Below are positions 43,186 to 51,930 of a stretch of 64,000 bases of DNA, piece after piece. The stretch comes from Bog-756 sp963699085. Its GTDB lineage: Bacteria > Actinomycetota > Acidimicrobiia > Acidimicrobiales > RAAP-2. The position numbers and the translations under genes are program-made. The DNA is taken from contig CAVOTH010000003.1 in NCBI GenBank assembly GCA_963699085.1, forward strand, positions 496,001-560,000. Direction: 5' to 3'. Below the pieces are notes generated by a model. That model ran no database searches. It worked only from the letters and a program-made list of their open reading frames with translations, and was not told the DNA's origin. Position 1 is the stretch's first letter. The number at the start of each line of letters is the position of its first letter.

Positions 43186-44141
43186 GTCCGTTCCGCTCCG
43201 GATTCGTGGCCGTCGTCGGGCGTCCCAACGTGGGCAAGTCGACACTGGTGAACGCCATGGTGGGCACCAAGGTCTCGATCGTCTCGCCCCGTCCCAATAC
43301 CACCCGCTCCCAGGTCCGCGGTGTGCTCAACCGGCCCGACGCCCAGGTCGTCTTCGTCGACACCCCTGGTCTCCACAAACCCAAGACGGCGTTGGGGGAG
43401 CGGATGAACGAGTCGGCCACCTCGTCGCTCGACGATGTCGACGCGGTGGTGGCCATGGTCGAGGCCACCGGGGCAGTGGGTCCGGGTGACCGGATGGTTC
43501 TCGCCCACTCCGTCAAGCGGGTGCGGGCCATGGCCCGATCGGCCGCCCTCACCGTCGAACTGGGGGGTGGTGATCCTGAGACGGTGGGTCGACCGACGTT
43601 GATGGTCGTGGTCAACAAGATCGACAAGGTCGGAGGCGACGGGGTGCTCGGCCATCTGACCGGAGTGTCGTCCGAGGTCGATTCGCTCGACGCCGACGAG
43701 GGTGGGGACCCGGTGCCGGTCGAGTACTTCCCGGTGTCGGCCGCCACCGGCGACGGGGTGCCGGCGCTGGTCGACGCCCTGGTGGCATGCATGCCCGAGG
43801 GACCGCAGTACTACCCCGACGGCATGGTCACCGACGTGGCCGAGGCATTCTGGGTGGCCGACCTGGTCCGCGAAGAGCTGCTCCACCGGGTGGCCGACGA
43901 ACTCCCGCACTCGATCGCCTGCCGGGTGACCGAGTGGGAGTGGCCCCGGGTCCGCTGCGAGATCCTGGTCGAGCGCGACTCGCAGAAGGGCATCGTCATC
44001 GGCAAGGGCGGATCCACCTTGAAAGAAGTGGGAACGGCGGTGCGGGCCCAGATGGAGCCCGGCGCCTATCTGGAGCTGTTCGTGCGGGTGGAGAAGCGCT
44101 GGCAGCAACGCGAGGACTCGCTGGACCGCCTGGGCTTCTGA
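43182..44141 (+). CDS. era: GTPase Era
   Basis: A 319-residue GTPase for 30S assembly. G1 GRPNVGKST, G2 region PNTTRSQVRG, G3 DTPGLHKPK, G4 NKID; C-terminal KH domain with VERDSQKGIVIGKGGSTLKEVG that binds the 3' end of 16S rRNA. GTG at 43182 chosen over a longer in-frame start at 43140 because it gives the family start (FRSGFVAVVGRPNVGK) and overlaps the corC stop by GTGA. Convergent with the TPR gene, 7 nt apart. Confidence 0.95.
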   Translation: MSPFRSGFVAVVGRPNVGKSTLVNAMVGTKVSIVSPRPNTTRSQVRGVLNRPDAQVVFVDTPGLHKPKTALGERMNESATSSLDDVDAVVAMVEATGAVGPGDRMVLAHSVKRVRAMARSAALTVELGGGDPETVGRPTLMVVVNKIDKVGGDGVLGHLTGVSSEVDSLDADEGGDPVPVEYFPVSAATGDGVPALVDALVACMPEGPQYYPDGMVTDVAEAFWVADLVREELLHRVADELPHSIACRVTEWEWPRVRCEILVERDSQKGIVIGKGGSTLKEVGTAVRAQMEPGAYLELFVRVEKRWQQREDSLDRLGF

Positions 44142-44148
44142 CCCCCGG

Positions 44149-45003
44149 TCACTCCGCCTGCAGCGACGCCTCGATCCGGTCCAGCAGTAGGCGGGCGTCC
44201 TGGGTCGACCCGTGGTCGTCACCGTGGACCCGGGCGGCCACCTCGGCCAGGTTCTCGGCCACCACCTTCGCCTCGCGCAACCGACCCATCCGGGCCAGAG
44301 TGAGGGCGAGGTCCCGCAGGGATGCCAGCGTGGCCGGGTCGTCGGGCCCGAACATCTGGCCCTGGATGTCCACGAGCTCGCGGAACACCGCCAAGGCCTC
44401 CTCGTTGTCGCCGCGACCCAGCAGGAGACGGCCGAGGTTGATCGTGGCCAGTTGGGCCCGCTCCTCGTCGCCCAGATCGCGGAACCCGGTGATGGACCGG
44501 CGGTACTTGAGCACTCCCTCGGCCGTCTCGCCCAGAAGGACCTGGATCCGGGCACTGCGCTCGAGCGCCGCCAGTGACGCCGGGTCGTCGGGCCCGAGCT
44601 CGGCCATGTAGCACTCGAGCACATGGTCGACGTAGGGCCGTGCCTCGTCGGCGCGGTCGAGGGCGAGCAGGGTGCCGGAGAGGGCGTACTCGGCACTCAG
44701 CGTCTGGCGGTGCTCGGGCCCGAGGTGCTCCCGGCGCTTCATCATCACGTGATGTCGGAGCCCCAGCGCGTTCTGGTGGTCACCCACCCCGTCGCGGCGC
44801 ATGGCCGCCGCCTCCATGGTGTTGACGGTCTTCCACGAGTCCGGCCCGTGGGTCCGAAGGGCCCGGTCCAGCCACGAGTCGGTGATGCGGATGGCCTTTT
44901 CGGGGCTGCCGGCCACCCGGTCCATCCTGCGGTCGAAGAAGTCGGTGAACGCGCCGGTCCACCTCGGGGGGGTCAACCACCGTCTCGGCTTGCGGCCGGT
45001 CAT
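44149..45003 (-). CDS. Tetratricopeptide-repeat protein
   Basis: A 284-residue soluble protein built from TPR units of the TPR_10/TPR_12 type: repeated patterns LGPEHRQTLSAEYALSGTLLALDRADEA, LGPDDPASLAALERSARIQVLLGETAEG and FGPDDPATLASLRDLALTLARMGRLREA at ~42-residue spacing. Likely a scaffold; no enzymatic domain. ATG at 45003 is preferred over 45024 because a TACGAT box (45015-45010 on this strand) ends 6 nt before it, the leaderless pattern. Confidence 0.8.
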   Translation of the reverse strand: MTGRKPRRWLTPPRWTGAFTDFFDRRMDRVAGSPEKAIRITDSWLDRALRTHGPDSWKTVNTMEAAAMRRDGVGDHQNALGLRHHVMMKRREHLGPEHRQTLSAEYALSGTLLALDRADEARPYVDHVLECYMAELGPDDPASLAALERSARIQVLLGETAEGVLKYRRSITGFRDLGDEERAQLATINLGRLLLGRGDNEEALAVFRELVDIQGQMFGPDDPATLASLRDLALTLARMGRLREAKVVAENLAEVAARVHGDDHGSTQDARLLLDRIEASLQAE

Positions 45004-45033
45004 AGCGCCATCGTAGGAGCGCACCGCCTCCGG

Positions 45034-47205
45034 TCAGGTATCGGCCGACCTGGCGATGTCGGAAAGGAACTCCACCACCTCGTCGCGGTCGAGGGTGCGC
45101 TTCATCGGAGGTACCCGCTCGAGCAGCGCCCGGCGGTAGCTGGCGGTGGCCAGCCGGCTGTCGAGTACGGCCACCACACCCCGGTCGGACGACGACCGGA
45201 TCAACCGGCCGGCCCCCTGGGCCAGCAGGGTCCCGGCCCGCGGCAGATCGACACTTCCGAACGCCCCGGGGCCGGCGAGCTCACGCCGGGCCTCCAACAC
45301 CGGATCATCCGGTCGGGGGAACGGGATACGGTCGATGGTCACCAGGCTGAGGGTGCGACCGGGCACGTCGACCCCCTGCCAGAACCCGAGAGTGGCGAAG
45401 AGACAGGCCGACTCGTCCGATCGGAACGCCTCCACCAGGGCCGGTTTGGGCAGGTCCGACTGGGTCAACACCGGTACCTCGAGTCGGTCGGCCAGGGCCT
45501 CGACCGCGCCCCGCATGGCCCGCCAACTGGTGAACAGGGCCAGTGTGCGCCCGCCGGCCGCGTTGATCAGCACCTCGAGCTCTTCGTGCATGGCCGGCTC
45601 TGCTTCGGGCTTGCGGCGGTCGGGTAGCGAGCGGGCCACGTAGAGAAGGGCGTGATGGGGGTAGTCGAACGGGCTGCCGACGTCGAGGTCGTCGGTGGCC
45701 TCCTTGGGCATGCCCAGGTGTTCGGCCAGGCCGATGGGAATGGTGGCGGAGGTCAGCACACCGGTCACCGAGCCCCACAGCTGTTCGGCGAGGATCGGGC
45801 CGACGTCGATCGGCGACACCCGCAGCGACGGCTGGCGGGGTCCGTCGTCGACCCAGGCCACCTCCCCGTCACCCAGCAGGGCCAACCGGGCCAGGTCTGC
45901 GGCCAGGTGGCCGGCGGCCAGAAGCACCCGATCGCGGCGCGACCGCTCCGTCGGCGGCTCGGACTCGCCCGCCTCCCGCTCGGCCCGCCGCAGGTGGTCG
46001 ACCAGGCGACCCACCCGGCCCGAAGCCAAGGCGACCAGGGTGCCGATGGCCGGGTCGTTGCCGGCGGAGGAGGGCCCGGCGGCGGATGCCACCGGGACGG
46101 CTCGCGTGGCGGAAGAGGCGGCGGTACGGGTGACCCGCCGGGGCAGCGGGGCCAACCCGAGCTCGAGTCCCTGCGGCTCCCCGTCAGATGCATCGCCGTC
46201 GTCGGGTGGGGGAGCGGTGTCGGTGTCCGTGTAGGCCGCGTCGACCAGTTCGCCGTGGGGGACCCGCCGGCCCGACCACGGCCGGAGTACCCGTTGGACC
46301 ACATCGGCCAGGTCGGCCACCGCCTCGACGACCCGGGCCACGCCCGGCTCCCCCTCGTCGAGCACCGGGCGTGCCGCGGCGGCGAGGACCCGGAATCGGC
46401 CGGGACCGACCTCGAGTCCGAGGCTGTCGGTCATGACGTCCTCCACCTCGTGGGCCTCGTCGAACACCACCACACGGTGCTCGGGCAGCACCGCCCCACC
46501 GCTGGCCAGGTGGGCGCCGTAGAGGTGGGTGTTGACCACGATGACGTCGGCCTCGGCGGCACGGGCGCGGGCGTGCTCGGCATAGCAGTCCCGACCCGAC
46601 GGGCATCGGAACGCCCCCGGGCATTCTCGGGCCGTGGTCGACACCATGGCCCACGCCCGGAAGTGCGGCTCGAAGGGCAGCTCGGCACGGTCTCCGGTGG
46701 TCGTGTCCCCGGCCCACCCGACGAGGCTCCGGACCTGGTCGGCGATGGTGGCCGGATCGGCGGTGTCGGCGACGGCGGCAGCCGTGAGGGTGTCGTCGGC
46801 ATCGGGCGGGTCGGCCGAACCCGGTGCGAGGGTGAGCTGGCTACCGCGCCCACCTATCTCGGACACCCGTTGGAGGCAGACGTAGTTGCTCCGACCCTTC
46901 AGCACGGCGAACGACAGGTCGCCACCGGTGGCGCCGGCCACGAGCGGCAGGTCCTTGTCGGCCAACTGGTCCTGCAGGGCTTTGGTCGCTGTGGCCACCA
47001 CCACCCGCTCTCCGGACAGAGCAAGGGGTACCAGGTAGGCGAGCGATTTGCCGGTGCCGGTGCCGGCCTGGACGACCAGGTGGCGACCGCCGGCGACGGC
47101 TGCCGCCACTGCCGTCGCCATCTCGGTCTGGCCCGGTCGCGACTCGCCCCCACCCGGGAGGGCAGCGGCCACGGTGCGCAGCGTGTCGGTCACCTCGTCG
47201 GGCAT
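45034..47205 (-). CDS. dinG: DinG/XPD-family ATP-dependent helicase
   Basis: A 723-residue superfamily 2 iron-sulfur helicase. Walker A QAGTGTGKSLAY (about 47-56), four cluster-type cysteines (SNYVC; ECPGAFRCPSGRDC), DEAH box VVFDEAHE, and C-terminal motifs V-VI (ATLGFWQGVDVPGRTLSLV ... QGAGRLIRSSSDRG). A Ser/Ala/Pro-rich insertion near 350-400 is not part of the core. Expected to unwind R-loops and D-loops 5' to 3'. ATG at 47205; single gene. Confidence 0.92.
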   Translation of the reverse strand: MPDEVTDTLRTVAAALPGGGESRPGQTEMATAVAAAVAGGRHLVVQAGTGTGKSLAYLVPLALSGERVVVATATKALQDQLADKDLPLVAGATGGDLSFAVLKGRSNYVCLQRVSEIGGRGSQLTLAPGSADPPDADDTLTAAAVADTADPATIADQVRSLVGWAGDTTTGDRAELPFEPHFRAWAMVSTTARECPGAFRCPSGRDCYAEHARARAAEADVIVVNTHLYGAHLASGGAVLPEHRVVVFDEAHEVEDVMTDSLGLEVGPGRFRVLAAAARPVLDEGEPGVARVVEAVADLADVVQRVLRPWSGRRVPHGELVDAAYTDTDTAPPPDDGDASDGEPQGLELGLAPLPRRVTRTAASSATRAVPVASAAGPSSAGNDPAIGTLVALASGRVGRLVDHLRRAEREAGESEPPTERSRRDRVLLAAGHLAADLARLALLGDGEVAWVDDGPRQPSLRVSPIDVGPILAEQLWGSVTGVLTSATIPIGLAEHLGMPKEATDDLDVGSPFDYPHHALLYVARSLPDRRKPEAEPAMHEELEVLINAAGGRTLALFTSWRAMRGAVEALADRLEVPVLTQSDLPKPALVEAFRSDESACLFATLGFWQGVDVPGRTLSLVTIDRIPFPRPDDPVLEARRELAGPGAFGSVDLPRAGTLLAQGAGRLIRSSSDRGVVAVLDSRLATASYRRALLERVPPMKRTLDRDEVVEFLSDIARSADT

Positions 47206-47272
47206 CCGCCGACACTACCGGGCCGACCCCGGACGCCCGGTGGCCCTCCTCGTGGCTGCGCGGGTGGTGTTG

Positions 47273-47965
47273 TCAGCTCCGGAGCCGCCGGCGGAGCTCA
47301 ACGTACACCGGGGTGCCGACCACGGCCTCGAGCTCCTCGGCCAGCGACTCGACGACGGGTCGGTCCCCGACGTGGGCGAGGGAGCCCTCGGTGCAGCACC
47401 ATGCCATCGTCTCGCCTTCGGGCCCCCAGTCGGCCCGGCTCCAGGCCCTCACGGTCGCCACCTCACCTCCGGCGCCGTCGTCGGACCAGTCGACCTTGAT
47501 CGGGAGCTGCCAGCACACCGACGGTTTCCAGTCGACCGGCGACTCGTCGGCCTCGGTGGCTGCGATATGGAGCGCGCAGCCACTCCCACCGGCGAAGCCC
47601 GGGCGATTGAGGAAGATGCACGCTCCCTCGACGATCCGGGTGGCCGTCCGGTCGCCATCGGCGAAGATGCCGCCGGCGGATGCCTCGGCGCGGAACTGGA
47701 AGGCTTGAGGGCCCAGGGTGTCGGCCAGCGCCGAGATCCGCATGGCCTCGTCGGCGCCGTCGAGCACGGCACCCACCGAGCAGCAGCCCTGGCCCAGCTC
47801 AGCCGCCGGCTCGTCGAGGATGCCGAGGCAGCCCCGGCCCCAGATGCAGGTCCAGTTGGACGTGAGGAAGGCGTCGTCGAACCGCCAGGTGGTGTCGCCG
47901 TCGGCGATCTCCGTGAAATGGGGATCCCCGTCGTCGGGCTCCCCGTGGTCGACGTCTGCTGCCAT
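47273..47965 (-). CDS. Cysteine-rich DUF3109/YkgJ-like protein
   Basis: A 230-residue protein with ten or so cysteines in conserved-looking settings: WTCIWGRGCLG, QGCCSVGA, EGACIFLN, SGCALHIAA, SVCWQLP and WCCTEG. Spacing resembles the zinc/iron-binding cluster of the YkgJ/DUF3109 families. Function unknown; metal binding likely. Start at 47965 gives a TGATG overlap with the upstream exporter; an ATG at 47974 is also possible. Same operon as the TauE exporter. Confidence 0.65.
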   Translation of the reverse strand: MAADVDHGEPDDGDPHFTEIADGDTTWRFDDAFLTSNWTCIWGRGCLGILDEPAAELGQGCCSVGAVLDGADEAMRISALADTLGPQAFQFRAEASAGGIFADGDRTATRIVEGACIFLNRPGFAGGSGCALHIAATEADESPVDWKPSVCWQLPIKVDWSDDGAGGEVATVRAWSRADWGPEGETMAWCCTEGSLAHVGDRPVVESLAEELEAVVGTPVYVELRRRLRS

Positions 47966-48723
47966 CAGTGCCACGTCACGAAGAGGACGATGGACACGGA
48001 CACTCCGACGACCACGACGCAGATCCGCAGCACGGCCGTAGGCAGGCGCCGGCCGTAGTGCCCGCCGAGCTGTCCGCCGATGACCGAGCCGGCGGCGATC
48101 AGGGCGGCCACCGACCAGGAGATGTGGGCGACGAGGATGAACACCACACCGGCGACGGCGTTGACGACGAGCGCCAGCGCGTTCTTCGTACCGTTGAGCC
48201 GTTGCAGGTCGTCGTCGATGAAGATGGCCAGCAGCGACATGAGGACCACCCCCTGAGCGGCGCCGAAGTACCCGCCGTAGATCCCGGTGAGGAAGACGCC
48301 GATGACCAGTGGGGCTCCGCCATGGAGATGGCGCTCACCCCGGTCGGCCAACCACTGGCTCACCCGGGGCTGGACGGCCATCAGCAGCGCGGCGATCAGG
48401 ACGAGTACCGGCACCACCGCCTTGAACACGCTGTGGGGGAGGGCGATCAGGAGCACCGCACCGGTGAGTCCGCCGGCCAGCGAGGCGGGGCCGAGGGTGA
48501 GCAGGCGCGACCGTTGGCCGACCAGCTCGCGCCGGTAGGCCTGCACCGCACTGGCGCTACCCGGGACCAGGCCCACGTTGTTGGACACGTTGGCCAGCAC
48601 CGGCGGGTACCCGAGGGCCAGCAGCGTCGGGAAGGTGATCAATGACCCCGAGCCGACGACCACGTTCACCGTCCCGGCGCCGAGCCCTGCGGCGAAGATG
48701 GCCAGGGCGGCCCACGGGGTCAT
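47965..48723 (-). CDS. TauE/SafE-family sulfite/organosulfonate exporter
   Basis: A 252-residue polytopic membrane protein with about eight hydrophobic helices; the two inverted halves start ALAIFAAGLGAGTVNVVVGSGSLITFPTLLALG (G-x-G-S motif) and VIGVFLTGIYGGYFGAAQGVVLMSLLAI, both typical for this family. Proposed to export sulfur oxyanions or sulfoacetate. ATG at 48723; overlaps the cysteine-rich gene downstream. Confidence 0.87.
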   Translation of the reverse strand: MTPWAALAIFAAGLGAGTVNVVVGSGSLITFPTLLALGYPPVLANVSNNVGLVPGSASAVQAYRRELVGQRSRLLTLGPASLAGGLTGAVLLIALPHSVFKAVVPVLVLIAALLMAVQPRVSQWLADRGERHLHGGAPLVIGVFLTGIYGGYFGAAQGVVLMSLLAIFIDDDLQRLNGTKNALALVVNAVAGVVFILVAHISWSVAALIAAGSVIGGQLGGHYGRRLPTAVLRICVVVVGVSVSIVLFVTWH

Positions 48724-48834
48724 GGGGAGGGTCTAGTCGCCACCGGCCGACGACTCAACCATCGGGTCGACCCCCGCGCCTCACCGGCGGCCCGCGCCAC
48801 GACTCCACGGGTACGGTCATCCTGGCTGAAGGGA

Positions 48835-48840
48835 TAGGTT
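48835..48840 (+). promoter_or_regulatory. -10 box TAGGTT for uppS
   Basis: TAGGTT ends 6 nt before the GTG of uppS (48847), so the mRNA would begin at the start codon. No -35 recognised. Confidence 0.4.
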
Positions 48841-48846
48841 CGCAGG

Positions 48847-49614
48847 GTGCACATCGATCAGGGCAGCACCGGCGACGGGTCCGGGCAGGACGAGGTCCTG
48901 ATCGCCGCCGACGTCTCCGACGGTCCGATCCCGGAGCATGTGGCGTGTGTGATGGACGGCAACGGTCGGTGGGCGGCGCGGCGCGGTCTGCCCCGCACCG
49001 AAGGCCATGCCGCGGGCGAGGCCGCCCTGCTCGACGCCGTCGAGGGTGCGCTCGAGCTCGGCATCCCGTGGATCACCATGTACGCCTTCTCCACCGAAAA
49101 CTGGCGCAGGCCACCGGACGAGGTCCGCTACCTGATGGGGTTCAACGAGAGCCTCCTGATGCGTCGCCGTGACGAGCTCAATGACAAGGGCGTGCGCATC
49201 CGCTTCGCCGGTCGGCGCGACTGGCGGGTGCCGAAGCGGGTCCTCAAGCGCATGGACGAGTCGATCGACCTCACCGAGAACAACCGCCGGTGCACACTCA
49301 CCATGGCGTTCAACTACGGGGGCCGGGCCGAGATCGTGGACGCGGTGCGTGACCTCATGGCCGATGGCGTCAAGCCGGAGAAGGTCACCGAGAAGGTGAT
49401 CCGGTCCCATCTCTACTTTCCCGACCAACCCGATCCCGACCTGGTCATCCGCACGTCCGGCGAGCACCGGGTCTCCAATTTCCTGCTGTGGCAGCTGGCC
49501 TACAGCGAACTCGTCTTCGACGAGGTGTTGTGGCCGGACTTCCGGCGCACCCACCTGTTCGCCGCCGTGCGCGACTTCCAGCGCCGTCAACGCCGCTACG
49601 GGGGGGTGACCTGA
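48847..49614 (+). CDS. uppS: Isoprenyl transferase (undecaprenyl diphosphate synthase family)
   Basis: A 255-residue cis-prenyltransferase that makes the lipid carrier for cell-wall glycans. ACVMDGNGRWAARRGLPRTEGHAAG holds the catalytic Asp and the diphosphate loop; TMYAFSTENWRRP, AFNYGGRAEIVDA and the late DLVIRTSGEHRVSNFLLWQLAYSE are the remaining family regions. GTG at 48847. First of the run uppS-membrane protein-recO-hemW. Confidence 0.94.
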   Translation: MHIDQGSTGDGSGQDEVLIAADVSDGPIPEHVACVMDGNGRWAARRGLPRTEGHAAGEAALLDAVEGALELGIPWITMYAFSTENWRRPPDEVRYLMGFNESLLMRRRDELNDKGVRIRFAGRRDWRVPKRVLKRMDESIDLTENNRRCTLTMAFNYGGRAEIVDAVRDLMADGVKPEKVTEKVIRSHLYFPDQPDPDLVIRTSGEHRVSNFLLWQLAYSELVFDEVLWPDFRRTHLFAAVRDFQRRQRRYGGVT

Positions 49615-50018
49615 TGGTCGCCACGGACCGGTTTGAAGAGTCAGGCGACCAGCAGTCACGGATCGAGCGGCCACGCGACGACGCCGGGGGGGTCTGGATC
49701 GTCACCGGATGGGTCTGTGGGCTCATTCTCTATGCCGGCATCGTGCTGGCCTGGCATGCCGGCTTCACCGGGGCGGCCCCGTTCGTCGTCATCCCGGCCG
49801 TCCTGGTCGTACTGATCGGCGCCGGCAACCTGTTGAGCGGACGGCGCCCGGGCCGCCCGTCGCCCCGGTTCAACCGGCCCGACCTCGATCCGATGCCCAT
49901 CGCCACGCTGCGGGCCGCCAACTCGACGGCACCTGAACAGGTCGGCGGTGGAGCACCGGACGGCGGCGCAGGAGAGGGATCGGCCGGCAGTTCCGACGGG
50001 GATCCGACCGGACCATGA
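49614..50018 (+). CDS. Small membrane protein between uppS and recO
   Basis: A 134-residue protein with two adjacent hydrophobic helices (GVWIVTGWVCGLILYAGIVLAW and APFVVIPAVLVVLIGAGNLL), a charged N terminus and a Pro/Gly/Ser-rich tail. I do not recognise it. ATG shares a base with the uppS stop (TGATG); its end overlaps recO by 4 nt, so it is translated with both neighbours. Confidence 0.65.
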   Translation: MVATDRFEESGDQQSRIERPRDDAGGVWIVTGWVCGLILYAGIVLAWHAGFTGAAPFVVIPAVLVVLIGAGNLLSGRRPGRPSPRFNRPDLDPMPIATLRAANSTAPEQVGGGAPDGGAGEGSAGSSDGDPTGP

Positions 50019-50740
50019 CCCAGTTCCGCGACCGCGGGTTGGTGCTGCGAACCATCCGGCTGGGCGAGGCAGACCGGATCGTGACCCTGATGACCCAGCA
50101 CCACGGGAAGGTCCGGGCCGTCGCCAAGGGTGTCCGCCGCACTACCTCGAAGTTCGGGTCCCGACTCGAACCGCTCAGCCACGTCGCCCTACTCGGATGG
50201 CAGGGCCGCGGCGACCTCGACACCATCAACCAGGTCGAGGTCATCGACACGTTCCGGCCGGTGCGCGAGGACCTCGACCGGATGTCCTCCGGACTGTCGA
50301 TGCTGGAGGTGGTCGACCAGGTGGCCCAGGAGCGCCACGCCAATCCGCCTCTCTACGAGATGGCCGTCCGGGCCATTGCCGCGCTGTCGGAGCGCAACTC
50401 GCCGATGGTGGTTCCGGCCTTCTTCCTCAAGGTCCTCGCCCTCGAGGGTTCGGCCCCCCTGCTCGACATGTGCGTCTCCTGTGGCGAGGAGGACGACACC
50501 CAGCTGGTCGCCTTCGACATCGTGGAGGGCGGGGTGCTCTGTCGGACGTGCCGTCGGGGACGGCCGCTGTCACCCGATGGGTTGGCCCTGCTCCGGCGGA
50601 CTCTCGGTGGCGGACTGTCCGGGGTCCTGGCCGAAGCCCGCTCACCGACCACCGACGAGGTGTCGGCGCTGGCCACCGAAGCCATGGAGGCCCACCTCGA
50701 CCGCCGGCTCCGGTCGGTCCGGGCCGGCCAGGTCTCCTGA
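50015..50740 (+). CDS. recO: DNA repair protein RecO
   Basis: A 241-residue RecFOR pathway protein. OB fold with FRDRGLVLRTIRLGEADRIVTLMTQHHGKVRAVAKGVRR; zinc finger CVSCGEED ... GVLCRTCR in the second half. It loads RecA on SSB-coated DNA. ATG overlaps the previous stop (ATGA). Ends 8 nt before the hemW start. Confidence 0.93.
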   Translation: MTQFRDRGLVLRTIRLGEADRIVTLMTQHHGKVRAVAKGVRRTTSKFGSRLEPLSHVALLGWQGRGDLDTINQVEVIDTFRPVREDLDRMSSGLSMLEVVDQVAQERHANPPLYEMAVRAIAALSERNSPMVVPAFFLKVLALEGSAPLLDMCVSCGEEDDTQLVAFDIVEGGVLCRTCRRGRPLSPDGLALLRRTLGGGLSGVLAEARSPTTDEVSALATEAMEAHLDRRLRSVRAGQVS

Positions 50741-50748
50741 CCGGGAAC

Positions 50749-51873
50749 GTGCCGACCGCAGGTGAACCGGCGTCGGGGACGGGGGAGGTCCCGTTCGGCG
50801 TCTACGTCCACGTGCCGTTCTGCCGTCACCGATGCGACTACTGCGCCTTCGCCACCTACACCGACCGGGACGAGCTGATGGAGTCCTACGCGGCGGCGTG
50901 CGTGACCGAGCTGGAGAGGGCCATCGAGCGCGAGGGCATGCCCGCCGCCACCTCCGTCTTCGTCGGGGGTGGCACCCCGTCCCGGATGCCGGCCGACCTG
51001 CTGGTGTCGGTGCTCGACGCGGTGCCCGCGGCGACCCGGAGCCGAGGTGACCGTCGAGTGCAATCCCGAGGACGTGACCCCGGAGCTACTGCCGCCTACC
51101 GGGCGGCCGGGGTGAACCGGGTCTCACTGGGTGTGCAGTCCACCGTTGGGCCACGTCCTGGAGGGACTCGGTCGCCGGCACGGCCCGGCCCATGTCATGG
51201 ACGCTGCCGAGGCGGTGGCCGAGCGCCGGGTTGGCCTCGTGGAACATGGACCTGATCATCGGTGGGGCGGGAGAGCGCGACGAGGACTGGGAGCAGAGCC
51301 TGTCCGACGTGGTCGGCCTGCCGTCGCCGCCACCGCACGTCAGCGCGTACGCCCTGACCGTCGAGCCCGGGACACCGCTGGCCCGGGATACCGACCGCCA
51401 CCCGGACGACGACGTGCAGGCCGGACGGTACGAGGTCGGCCGAACGGGTCCTGACCGCGGCCGGCTACCGGTGGGAGGAGATATCCAACTGGGCCCGGCC
51501 CGGCCACGAGTGCCGCCACAACCGGCTCTACTGGGACCAGGGCGACTACCGGGGCATCGGCTCGGCCGCCCACTCCCACCGCAACGGGCGGCGGTGGTGG
51601 AACGTCCGCACCCCGGACCGGTTCGTCGCCCTGGTGGCCGCCGACCGGTCGACGACCGCCGGCGATGAAGTACTCGACGCCGGTCGACGCCAGTTCGAAG
51701 CGATGGCTCTGGGGCTCCGTACCTCCACCGGGGTGCCGTCCGAGATGCTGCCTGACCACCGGGACCTGGATGGACTGGTCACACGGTCGGATGGGCGGGC
51801 GGTGCTCACCGTCAAGGGCCGACTGCTCGCCAACGCCGTGACCGGCTACCTGGTCGACCCCGGTCAGGACTGA
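50749..51873 (+). pseudogene. hemW: HemW (radical SAM coproporphyrinogen-dehydrogenase-like) with five frameshifts
   Basis: Joined across frames, the segments give a full ~375-residue HemW, a heme chaperone of the radical SAM superfamily. The first part from GTG 50749 has C-x3-C-x2-C in FCRHRCDYCAF and VFVGGGTPSRMP. Frames then change near 51,037, 51,092, 51,145, 51,235 and 51,432; each following piece continues the HemW sequence (VTVECNPEDVTPE; AAGVNRVSLGVQS; GHVLEGLGRRHG; NMDLIIGG; RLYWDQGDYRGIGSAAHSHRNGRRWWN; LTVKGRLLANAVTGYL). Conserved residues survive on all sides, so clustered base-call errors are likelier than decay. Confidence 0.88.
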
Positions 51874-51930
51874 ACGGTCACCCTGGCCGGAGGGACAGGG
51901 CGGCGGGACCAGCCGGTACGCTTCCCCCCT

